A DNA stretch of 64,000 nucleotides from Pithys albifrons albifrons (Eukaryota; Chordata; Aves; Passeriformes; Thamnophilidae), in assembly GCF_047495875.1 (NCBI RefSeq), contig NC_092485.1, positions 6,458,890-6,522,889 on the forward strand. The letters run 5' to 3'. The translations under genes and the position numbers were made by a program. Shown here piece by piece: positions 48,701 to 53,729 of this stretch. Under the pieces are notes generated by a model that saw nothing but the letters and a program-made list of their open reading frames with translations, was not told where the DNA came from and ran no database searches. Position 1 is the stretch's first letter, and each line of letters starts with the position of its first letter.

Positions 48701-51700
48701 ATAAAGCCACTTGGTGCCAAGGGCAGGAGAGCCCAGGGTGACCGTGGTGTCCCTGCAGGTGCTGAAGGTGAACCTGCTGGGCCATCGGAAGCGGATCATC
48801 GCCTCGCTGGCAGACAGACCCTACGAGGAGCCCCCAGCGAAGCCACCGCGGTTCTCGCAGCTGAGAGTGAGTCCTGCTCGTGGTCCCTGCTTGGCTCGTG
48901 TGTCTGAGTGGGCACAGCAGTGCTGGGAGAAGTCTTGGTCTGTGCAGTGTGTCTGTTCAGCTCCTCACCTCATCCAGCCACCCAGGCAGCAAATACTCGT
49001 GCAGGTGCCACCCTGCCACTGCAGTGAGTGGGGGAAGATCACGTCCAGCCCTTGCAGGTCAGCTTCTGGAAGGAAAGGTCAGGGATCAGGTGCCTGTACT
49101 GAAGGGTTGCAGGGTGCCACCCCCACCTCTGCCCTGCGCCAAGGGGAACTCTGAGCCCACTCCCTGGCCTGGCTGGGATGCTGAGAGCTCACGCTGGCAC
49201 TGCCAAATAGCACTTGGTGAGATGTGTGGATGTTGATTTTTTCTGCAGGAGTGGCAGCATTTGGATGTCAGGCCCTTGTTATGGGGGTTGTGTAGGAAGG
49301 AGCTGTCATTTCCCCATTCTTCCTGAAAACTGATGTTTGAGAGCTGTTTGGCAAAAGCTGTGGGGCTTGCAGCAACCCTGAGAGCTCAGGTGTGTGGCAG
49401 CTTCCTGCTGCCTCCTCCCAGTGATTACAAATCAGTTTCCTGGAGCAGGAAGTGGAATGATTAGAGTTTCCCCATCCCAACCATCTGGTACTTGTTCTGC
49501 TGTAGAGCTTTGCCCTCTTGCCCTGCATTCCCAAGGCTTTGCAACCCAAACAGCCTCAGCTGAAGCGAGCTGGGCTGCTGTGCCCTGCTTGCTCTCATGG
49601 GATTTTTTAGGAACTGGGTTCAGGTTGAGAACAGAGAGGGTTCACACCAGTGCTGCACTGGGAGGGTGCCAGGTACAGACCCTGCCCCTTGGCCTGCTGC
49701 TCAGCTACCAAAACACCCCTGTGGGGTGGATGAGACTGAAGGCAGCAGGGCCGGGTGGGGAGAGGGGTCCTTTGGTGCAGCTCAGCTGACTGAGATGCTG
49801 CCCGGGGAGGGGGGAGGCTGGGTGAGAGAATGGGCCATTTGCAGCATTTCCTGGCACTGCAGCTGGTGCAATCCAGCACTGGCTCTGGCGGGATGAAGGG
49901 TGGGATCGGCACTGAGGCAGGAGCCCCCAGAGCAGGAGCTGACCCCGTTAGCTCTGCTCACTGTACCCTGTGTTGGGCAGTGTAGAGTGTAGGGATGTGG
50001 GGCACAACCCAGGCTGACTGGGAGTCTTTGTGGTGTCTTCTCATTTCAGTGCCAGGACTTGATGTCCCAGACGTCGTCACCCCTGAGCCAGAATGACTCC
50101 TGCACAGGCAGATCTGCTGATCTCCTGCTGCCCTCCGGGGACACCAGCAAGAGGCAACATGACTATGGCACTGAGGTTGCTCCCTACTCCAGAGCTGAGC
50201 GGTACAAAGCACAGGTCAGTGGGTGCTTTCTGTGTGTCCTGGAGGCCCTCTGCAGGCTCCCCCCTCTCTGGAGCCAAGGAGGATGTAGGATGATGCAGAG
50301 AGCTGGTCAGGCTCAGCTTCCCTCAGGCATTAGAGTCAGCAACTCCTTTATGCCTCAGTTTCACCTCAAAAGTGAGCAGCTCATGCTTCTATCAGAGCTG
50401 GCACCTTCACCTGCCACATGTTGCCTCCACCTGGCACCTGAGGGACTTGGCTGTTGCCTACCTCAATCACCCCAGCCCAAAGAGCTCTCCTGAGAGCTGT
50501 TTCAGCTCAGGTTGGACCTGTTGTGACTTCACATCCGTGTCTCTTCCCTTTCAGGAGGACCGTCGGGAATCCAAGCTGACGCTGCGCCCCCCCAGCCTGG
50601 CCGCCCCATACGCCCCAGTCCAAAACTGGCAGCACCAGCCTGAGAAGCTCATCTTTGAGTCCTGCGGGTACGAGGCCAACGTAAGTGGCTTTTGCTTGTG
50701 GGGGTGGCAAGAACGAGGAGGCTCTGGGGGTCAGGCCATTGCATGTGGAGTTGCAGAGCCATGGCATTGCCTCGCATTTGGCAGGGTTTAACATCTCCAC
50801 CTCCTCCAAACAGTACCTGGGCTCCATGTTGATCAAAGACCTTCGAGGGACAGAGTCTACACAGGATGCCTGTGCCAAGATGAGGGTATGGAGGCCCCGG
50901 GGCCAAGGGCTTTGCTCACAGCCTGTGGTGGATGATGTGGATTGGGGTCCTCGGTGAAGCTGTGGTTTCCCAGTCCCTGCAGGGGCCCAGACCACCAAAC
51001 AGGTGGTGCTGCTGTCACTGGTGAACTGCCCCTCCACTGTTCCCCAAAGCTGGAAGGTCTGTGCAGTGGGAATGTGGATGTTTTCCCTGGGGGAAGGGGT
51101 GGCTGGGTTCACTTCAGGTCCCCATCCCTCCCCTCTGCTTCCACCAGGAGCTTGCTTTCCTCCTTCTGGTCCAAGACCAACAAAACCTGCTTGTATGTGC
51201 CTGGGGGTCTCTGGGGTGGGCTGGGGCAGGGGTAAAGAAGGGAGCATCCATTCACAGCTGGTCACTTAAATGTTCTTGCCTCTGAAGAAATCCACGGAGC
51301 ACATGAAGAAGATCCCGACCATAATCCTGTCCATCACATACAAAGGGGTGAAGTTCATTGACGCCTCCAACAAGGTGAGTGCAGATACCTTGAAGATGGT
51401 GTCTGGAGGGACAAGACCTGCAGTCCCACCTGCCTGGGGACTGCAGGTTACTTCTCATGGCTCCAGAAGCCATGGCTGGTCCTGGAGGGACTGCTTAGGC
51501 TATGGGAGGTGATGGTTATCTGAGTACCAAAGGCTTGGCAGACTGGCAGTTTGTAGACCATGTTGCTGTTTGTTCCTGCCATGGGAGGGAGCTGGGACTG
51601 GTCTGGCTGGGAGACTCCCCTCCATGCCCCCAGGACACACTCCACAGTCACCATTTGCAGGGTGTATTTGCCATCCCCAGAAGGGTGACAGGTGCTTGTG

Positions 51701-53729
51701 GTTGACCCTGGCAGAATGTCATTGCTGAGCATGAGATCCGGAACATCTCCTGTGCTGCTCAGGACCCCGAGGATCTCTGCACGTTTGCCTACATCACCAA
51801 GGACCTGCAGACCAGCCACCACTACTGCCACGTCTTCAGCACTGTGGATGTGGTAAGTGGGTTACTTTGTTGCATCTCCCAGTCCTTTATGGTCCACTTG
51901 TTTCACCTCTCAGCTTTGTTGCTGAGTCACAGACCAGGATCTAGTCCCTTCTAGGGTTCCTTCACCTGTTTCTACCATAAAATAGTCCTGGCTCGAAATG
52001 CCTTTACTTTGGACCTCTGTGGGCAATATTTGTCTGGGTTCATTCCTGCAGTCTCTGGCACTGAATAAAGCAGGGCAGGAGCTTTCCCTCCTGGGGAACG
52101 TGCCATGCACAAACCCCTCACAGGCTCTTGATTATGTTGAGTGTAATGGGCTGATTTAACAACTTTTTAACTCACTGAAAGGGTGGAATGATTTGTCTCT
52201 ACACTTGGGCAAAATCAATTGCATGAAATGTTTGGGCTTCAGTTCTTTACACTGCTGAACTGTGGTGCTGATGGGGCTTTACAGGCAGGCAGAAGGTCCT
52301 GGGGGAGGCGCAGGGACTGTGCACAGGGTGACCTGATGGCTTTGTGCTCTGCCTTCTCTCCAAGAACCTGACCTACGAGATCATCCTCACCTTGGGGCAG
52401 GCATTTGAGGTCGCCTACCAGCTGGCGCTCCAGGCCCAGAGAGCAAAGCCTCTCAGTGCTGGAGCAGGAGAAGTGATTGAAACAAAATCTTCCAAACCAG
52501 TGCCTAAACCGCGAGCTGGCATGAGGAAATCTGCGGTACGTGTGTGCGGGCGGGAGTGACCTGCTGGTCTGAGCTGGGCTTTCCCTTGGGCACCACACAC
52601 TCACACCTCCCCTGGGTGGCGGGGGGAGCCCGGGGTGGCTGAGATCCCTGTCTGTGCAGGTGCTGCTGACACTGCAGGTCTGTGCCCCTGCCAGTCCCAC
52701 TGCAGGGCTGGGGCTTCCCTCATGGCGGGAGGGCAGGCAGAGGTGGAAATAGCCTGGGTGGTATGAGACTGAAGTGCCCTGGAGCTGCTGAGGAGCAGGG
52801 ATTCCTGCCCTAAGCCACTGCCTTCCTTTAATGTCTCCTTTTGTCTGTGTTCTGCTTGCTCCCCCCGCCCAGGTGCCGCTCCCTCCCGACACCCGCTGTT
52901 GTTACTGTCACACCTGCACAACACACCGCCCCTCCTACCTGCCGCTGCAGTCTGTTAGTCCCGGAGCGAAGGTCTTTACCCTTCTTCCTGCCATCCTCCC
53001 TTCCGAACCGCCCCGCGCTGCCCCCCCGCTCCCTGTGTGTTCTGCTGTGCTCCCTCTCCTGCCTCACTGCTGTCCCCCTGCCTGTCCCTGCCCGTCCGTG
53101 GGTTCAGACAAGCCCCAGGGACACGCTGCTCACACCCGCCCCCGCTGACACAGTGGGGCAGCTCGGCTATCCCTGCTGCTCTTGGTGGTGGTGGGAACCT
53201 CAGCAGCACCCTGATTCAGTAGGACAAGAGGAAAGAGCCGTGCTTGGGCAGGAGAGTAGATCACATGGGAACTCACCTGCCAGGAGCTGTCTCCCTCTCT
53301 CCTGTTTTTGTAGCGCGCCGTTTTCCATGGTTGTTTGAGATGAGTGAGGCTGTCACTGATGGTGACAGCAACTCGCAGCCTAACACAGGAAGTCATCTCG
53401 GGGTGCTGGGTTGAGACTGATGTGGCCAGACATGTTTTAGCTGTGAAGGACTCAAATGGCTCCCCAGCAAGAGCTGCTTCCTTGCCCACATGCACATTTC
53501 TGGGATGGGCAGTAGGCAGAGCAGCAGTTGCTCTGTGCTTTGAGTCCCCACTCATTCTGTCCCAGAAGCACGGGTGACCTAACGTGCCCTTTCTCTCCTT
53601 ATTTTCTAGCTGGATCCCCCTGAAGTGGACCAAGACTCCCAGTCTCATGCCAGTGTGTCCTGGGTCGTGGACCCCAAGCAGGACTCCAAGCGGACCCTCA
53701 GCACTAAGTATGAGACCACTATCTTCTAA
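3648..53729 (+). CDS. ANKS1A: ANKS1A (Odin) gene, spliced coding region; exon 1 outside the window
   Basis: Cytoplasmic adaptor that links Eph receptors (through SAM) and phosphotyrosine or NPxY-type ligands (through PTB) to trafficking and turnover of receptor tyrosine kinases. Twenty-two GT-AG exons were placed by translation. All junction phases agree, and the chain gives about 1,068 codons, ending in KYETTIF then TAA. Order: six ankyrin repeats, a Pro/Ser-rich linker with an acidic patch, SAM1, SAM2, PTB, C-terminal tail. Residue numbers in the exon entries assume a 66-codon first exon as in human. Identity rests on near-identical blocks recalled for human ANKS1A (for example [43 protein letters not shown]). 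The paralogue ANKS1B is excluded by the linker and the ankyrin sequence. Family and function are established knowledge; exon limits are read from the sequence. Confidence 0.97.
3729..4455 (+). other. Intron 2 (727 bp)
   Basis: Canonical gtgagt donor and tcttgcag acceptor. I see no gene, repeat or other signal inside. Confidence 0.8.
4456..4612 (+). CDS. ANKS1A: ANKS1A exon 3: ankyrin repeats 1-2
   Basis: Begins in phase 1 and ends in phase 0 after VNEQ. Encodes [17 protein letters not shown], then the second repeat with [18 protein letters not shown] and the conserved [13 protein letters not shown] loop. About residues 93-145. The phase-0 end allows the optional 63-nt exon downstream to be inserted without a frame change. 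Confidence 0.97.
4613..6443 (+). other. Intron 3 (1.8 kb)
   Basis: No gene or transposon recognised. It ends in a long, nearly pure pyrimidine tract (6,416-6,441) before the optional exon. Confidence 0.7.
6444..6506 (+). CDS. ANKS1A: Optional 63-nt ANKS1A cassette exon between ankyrin repeats 2 and 3
   Basis: Acceptor ttcctttttgtag with a strong pyrimidine tract; donor gccaag|gtgtgt. Phase 0 on both sides. Encodes 21 residues, [20 protein letters not shown] plus K. Skipping joins VNEQ directly to [10 protein letters not shown], the form I recall for the main human protein, so this exon is best read as alternative. It would lengthen the loop between repeats 2 and 3 with a charged helix and an aromatic/proline turn. 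Splice sites and the open frame are seen; its use in transcripts is inferred. Confidence 0.8.
6507..10401 (+). other. Intron 4 (3.9 kb)
   Basis: No gene or repeat recognised. Open frames here are short and run in several frames at once. Confidence 0.65.
10402..10698 (+). CDS. ANKS1A: ANKS1A exon: ankyrin repeats 3-5
   Basis: Phase 0 to phase 0, 99 codons, about residues 146-244. Starts [16 protein letters not shown], continues with the [20 protein letters not shown] repeat and then [20 protein letters not shown], ending DSNYQ. Acceptor gtgcccccag, donor gtatcc. This exon is CpG-rich compared with its flanks (for example near 10,420-10,450), which gives spurious open frames on both strands. 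Confidence 0.98.
10699..11368 (+). other. Intron 5 (670 bp)
   Basis: A short TG-rich stretch follows the donor (10,703-10,722). Nothing else recognised. Confidence 0.75.
11369..11444 (+). CDS. ANKS1A: ANKS1A exon: ankyrin repeat 6 (first part)
   Basis: Phase 0 in, phase 1 out. Encodes [20 protein letters not shown] then ILLAA and the first base of Gly. About residues 245-270. The [15 protein letters not shown] motif is shared by ANKS1A and ANKS1B. Confidence 0.97.
11726..11827 (+). CDS. ANKS1A: ANKS1A exon: end of the ankyrin domain
   Basis: Phase 1 in and out. Encodes the second part of repeat 6, [20 protein letters not shown], then [13 protein letters not shown], the capping helix of the domain. 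About residues 270-303. Acceptor gttgccacag, donor gtgggt. The 281-bp intron before it holds nothing I can name. Confidence 0.97.
11828..13047 (+). other. Intron 7 (1.2 kb) with an AT-rich block
   Basis: Between 12,080 and 12,440 the intron becomes AT-rich. It holds two TTAATTAA octamers (12,087-12,094 and 12,119-12,126). No coding signal is seen. Confidence 0.65.
13048..13143 (+). CDS. ANKS1A: ANKS1A exon: linker after the ankyrin domain
   Basis: Phase 1 in and out. Encodes [14 protein letters not shown], then a Pro/Ala-rich run ([12 protein letters not shown]), then RTSQG. About residues 304-335. The start matches the human DHMTGKRSTK block, but the Pro/Ala part has diverged and is GC-rich. 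The next intron is only 89 bp. Confidence 0.92.
13233..13429 (+). CDS. ANKS1A: ANKS1A exon: conserved linker segment
   Basis: Phase 1 in, phase 0 out. Encodes [20 protein letters not shown], then [20 protein letters not shown] and [14 protein letters not shown], ending TVRP. About residues 336-401. The YEALYNA and SxxSLDSxASGRSSD segments are highly conserved and look like a docking or phosphorylation region; that role is an inference. Confidence 0.96.
13430..14979 (+). other. Intron 9 (1.55 kb)
   Basis: A GAG/GGA-rich patch lies at about 14,791-14,812. No gene seen. Confidence 0.7.
14980..15072 (+). CDS. ANKS1A: ANKS1A exon: proline-rich and acidic linker
   Basis: Phase 0 to 0, 31 codons: [20 protein letters not shown] then [11 protein letters not shown]. 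About residues 402-432. The PPPPAKPPP run followed by four Glu is as in human; PxxP content suggests possible SH3 binding (inference). The tail GHSAPSE replaces YFPLTASE of human. Confidence 0.94.
15073..19077 (+). other. Intron 10 (4.0 kb) with a CR1 fragment and a T14 run
   Basis: Contains the minus-strand CR1 piece at about 17,993-18,150 and a T14 homopolymer at 18,900-18,913 followed by G/A runs. No coding exon recognised. Confidence 0.7.
17993..18150 (-). mobile_element. CR1 LINE 3' fragment
   Basis: The plus strand reads like the reverse complement of an avian CR1 3' end: atggtttgggttggaaggga, then a cttaaagatcatcc block, then ccttgccatgggcagagaca and ccagccttgaacacttctgg. It is 5'-truncated as usual for CR1, and its limits are approximate. 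Confidence 0.88.
19078..19195 (+). CDS. ANKS1A: ANKS1A exon: [13 protein letters not shown] linker
   Basis: Phase 0 in, phase 1 out. Encodes [17 protein letters not shown], then [20 protein letters not shown] and TK. About residues 433-472. The second half is nearly identical to human. The first half has similar length but a changed, basic Gly/Ser composition. Acceptor tcttcattag, donor gtgagt. Confidence 0.94.
19196..24851 (+). other. Intron 11 (5.7 kb)
   Basis: No gene or transposon recognised. The 3' end (24,560-24,760) is AT-richer and has several palindromes, described in the findings. Around 19,908-20,282 all three plus frames stay open, but no family is recognised. Confidence 0.65.
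24852..25429 (+). CDS. ANKS1A: ANKS1A large linker exon (serine-rich)
   Basis: Phase 1 in, phase 0 out, 578 nt, about residues 472-664. Starts [18 protein letters not shown], continues with [20 protein letters not shown], a variable middle, then the conserved [40 protein letters not shown] and [16 protein letters not shown]. The variable middle includes a small hexamer-like expansion encoding [10 protein letters not shown] (25,090-25,119). Conserved Ser clusters such as RSLSKSDS look like phosphorylation or 14-3-3-type sites (inference). Confidence 0.97.
25430..33224 (+). other. Intron 12 (7.8 kb) with a CR1 fragment
   Basis: Contains the plus-strand CR1 piece ending at 30,076 and an AT-rich, possibly conserved stretch at 29,600-29,770. 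A 236-codon plus-strand open frame at 28,060-28,770 has no recognisable homology and no splice evidence. Confidence 0.65.
29893..30076 (+). mobile_element. CR1 LINE 3' fragment
   Basis: Reads in CR1 sense: caggccctggcacagggtgc, then tggacggggcttggagcaac, tgggatagtggaaggtg, then tttaaggtcctttccaaccc and the terminal ggattctgtgat. These are hallmarks of avian CR1 3' ends. It is 5'-truncated. Confidence 0.92.
33225..33291 (+). CDS. ANKS1A: ANKS1A exon: [15 protein letters not shown] segment before SAM1
   Basis: Phase 0 in, phase 1 out, 67 nt: [22 protein letters not shown] and the first base of Gly. About residues 665-687. Likely a helix leading into SAM1. Acceptor tttatttccag, donor gtgtgt. 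Confidence 0.96.
33292..36534 (+). other. Intron 13 (3.2 kb) carrying the internal-promoter region
   Basis: For the long mRNA this is intron. It holds the CpG-rich block at 34,650-34,935 and the alternative first exon from 36,438, both listed separately. The 35.5-36.3 kb part is GC-rich and open on the minus strand for 271 codons. Confidence 0.7.
34650..34935 (+). promoter_or_regulatory. Intronic CpG-rich block, candidate internal ANKS1A promoter
   Basis: Sharp local rise in G+C and CpG (ttgcggagctgccgcc, ctcgcggctggtgcggcggg), with a G-rich run at 34,690-34,740 suited to SP-family factors. It lies 1.5-1.8 kb before the short-isoform start at 36,438. A plausible donor, accgtgagc, sits near 35,049. 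Promoter activity and its target are inferred. Confidence 0.5.
36438..36641 (+). CDS. ANKS1A: Alternative ANKS1A first coding exon (MMWQCHLS start) fused to SAM1
   Basis: In-frame codons [15 protein letters not shown] and [18 protein letters not shown] run without an intron through the normal acceptor at 36,534 into [14 protein letters not shown]. The N-terminus closely matches the short AIDA-1 forms of the paralogue ANKS1B as I recall them ([15 protein letters not shown], then a GYSLLKRFPLHP block). A transcript starting upstream would make a SAM1-SAM2-PTB protein with no ankyrin repeats. Upstream in-frame Met codons exist at 36,426 and 36,432; the double Met at 36,438-36,443 is chosen by homology. 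The 5' end and splicing of this mRNA are unknown. Confidence 0.82.
36535..36641 (+). CDS. ANKS1A: ANKS1A exon: SAM1, first half
   Basis: For the long mRNA the acceptor is cgtcag at 36,529-36,534; phase 1 in, phase 0 out. Encodes [20 protein letters not shown] then [16 protein letters not shown]. About residues 688-722. [14 protein letters not shown] is the SAM helix-1/2 signature. SAM1 of Odin binds the EphA2 SAM domain (established knowledge). Confidence 0.97.
36642..47997 (+). other. Intron 14 (11.4 kb), the largest in the window
   Basis: Separates the two halves of SAM1. No transposon or exon recognised. AT-rich, possibly conserved stretches lie at about 39,280-39,430 and 42,930-43,180, and a GC-rich pocket at about 43,640-43,790. 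The longest open frame (45,698-46,567, 289 codons) matches nothing I know. Confidence 0.65.
47998..48096 (+). CDS. ANKS1A: ANKS1A exon: SAM1, second half
   Basis: Phase 0 to 0, 33 codons: [20 protein letters not shown] then [13 protein letters not shown]. About residues 723-755. The LRDIGI and HRRKLLQA motifs form the SAM mid-loop and C-terminal helix surface used for SAM-SAM binding. Cys replaces the usual Ser at the second residue. Confidence 0.97.
48097..48468 (+). other. Intron 15 (372 bp) with a Gly/Tyr-coding remnant
   Basis: Short intron. It contains the stretch at 48,191-48,334 listed separately. Confidence 0.7.
48191..48334 (+). pseudogene. Possible decayed retrocopy fragment of an hnRNP A/B-like Gly-rich domain
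   Basis: An ATG-less open segment translates to [33 protein letters not shown] and YSSCQS then TGA. The GFGxSR plus GGG-codon run, PGPPGY and GGGPSYGG resemble the Gly/Tyr-rich tail of hnRNP A/B proteins. A one-base shift near 48,229 would turn the Glu run into Gly codons. The match is short and from memory; chance or simple sequence remains possible. Confidence 0.25.
48469..48621 (+). CDS. ANKS1A: ANKS1A exon: SAM2, main part
   Basis: Phase 0 to 0, 51 codons: [51 protein letters not shown]. About residues 756-806. WLDSLGLxDYxxxFLxxGY is the SAM2 core. Acceptor cctttcacag, donor gtgagt. Confidence 0.97.
48759..48866 (+). CDS. ANKS1A: ANKS1A exon: end of SAM2 and Pro-rich tail
   Basis: Phase 0 to 0, 36 codons: [20 protein letters not shown] then [16 protein letters not shown]. 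About residues 807-842. GHRKRII closes SAM2; the same basic motif in ANKS1B has been described as a nuclear localisation signal. PPAKPPR is a possible SH3-binding site (inference). Confidence 0.97.
48867..50049 (+). other. Intron 17 (1.2 kb)
   Basis: No gene or repeat recognised. Confidence 0.75.
50050..50214 (+). CDS. ANKS1A: ANKS1A exon: SAM2-PTB linker
   Basis: Phase 0 to 0, 55 codons: [55 protein letters not shown]. About residues 843-897. Ser/Thr-rich and conserved at its start; the DTSKRQHD segment varies from human. Acceptor tctcatttcag, donor gtcagt. The following 340-bp intron holds nothing recognisable. Confidence 0.96.
50555..50680 (+). CDS. ANKS1A: ANKS1A exon: entry into the PTB domain
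   Basis: Phase 0 to 0, 42 codons: [42 protein letters not shown]. About residues 898-939. [14 protein letters not shown] leads into the first PTB strand. Donor gtaagt. Confidence 0.97.
50814..50885 (+). CDS. ANKS1A: ANKS1A exon: PTB strand 1 and helix
   Basis: Phase 0 to 0, 24 codons: [20 protein letters not shown] then AKMR. About residues 940-963. YLGSMxI is the classic PTB first-strand motif. ANKS1B has an optional ANCQ insert after KMR; I see no such micro-exon in the 402-bp intron that follows. Confidence 0.97.
51288..51374 (+). CDS. ANKS1A: ANKS1A exon: PTB middle
   Basis: Phase 0 to 0, 29 codons: [20 protein letters not shown] then VKFIDASNK. About residues 964-992. GVKFIDA is a PTB beta-strand signature. 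The acceptor is cctctgaag, a less common AAG form. The next intron (340 bp) holds nothing else. Confidence 0.97.
51715..51852 (+). CDS. ANKS1A: ANKS1A exon: PTB peptide-binding strand
   Basis: Phase 0 to 0, 46 codons: [46 protein letters not shown]. About residues 993-1038. [21 protein letters not shown] forms the groove for NPxY-type peptides in this PTB family; HHYCHVF is the next strand. Confidence 0.97.
51853..52364 (+). other. Intron 21 (512 bp)
   Basis: An AATAAA at about 52,065 lies inside the intron but has no supporting context as a gene end. Nothing else seen. Confidence 0.7.
52365..52535 (+). CDS. ANKS1A: ANKS1A exon: PTB C-terminal helix and tail
   Basis: Phase 0 to 0, 57 codons: [57 protein letters not shown]. 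About residues 1039-1095. [18 protein letters not shown] is the long helix that caps the PTB fold. KPVPKPR is a Pro/basic tail motif. Donor gtacgt. Confidence 0.97.
52536..53609 (+). other. Final intron (1.07 kb) containing an optional cassette
   Basis: Holds the candidate 99-nt exon at 52,873-52,971. The rest is C-rich to 53,150 and otherwise featureless. Confidence 0.7.
52873..52971 (+). CDS. ANKS1A: Candidate optional 99-nt Cys-rich ANKS1A exon
   Basis: A strong pyrimidine tract and cccgcccag acceptor precede an in-phase stretch of 33 codons: [20 protein letters not shown] then [13 protein letters not shown]. It ends at gcgaag|gtcttt, a weak donor. Phase 0 on both sides, so inclusion keeps the frame into the last exon. 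The [10 protein letters not shown] cluster could bind zinc (inference). If the donor is skipped the frame continues to a stop at 53,146-53,148, giving an alternative C-terminus without KYETTIF. Not part of the main human protein as I recall it. Confidence 0.55.
53610..53729 (+). CDS. ANKS1A: ANKS1A last coding exon
   Basis: Phase 0, 39 codons plus [42 protein letters not shown]. About residues 1096-1134. The terminal KYETTIF is identical in ANKS1A and ANKS1B and has the form of a PDZ-binding C-terminus (TIF); the binding role here is inferred. Acceptor ttattttctag. Confidence 0.98.
   Translation: MDPPEVDQDSQSHASVSWVVDPKQDSKRTLSTKYETTIF

Noticed and set aside
50507..51265. 252-codon minus-strand ORF
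   Set aside because: Lies antisense to well-supported ANKS1A PTB exons; shadow of coding sequence.
52060..52080. AATAAA in intron 21 as an alternative ANKS1A end
   Set aside because: No stop codon plus UTR context that would make a sensible shorter protein, and no downstream T/G-rich tract.
52239..52892. 217-codon minus-strand ORF
   Set aside because: Antisense to the PTB C-terminal exon and its flanks; no recognisable protein.
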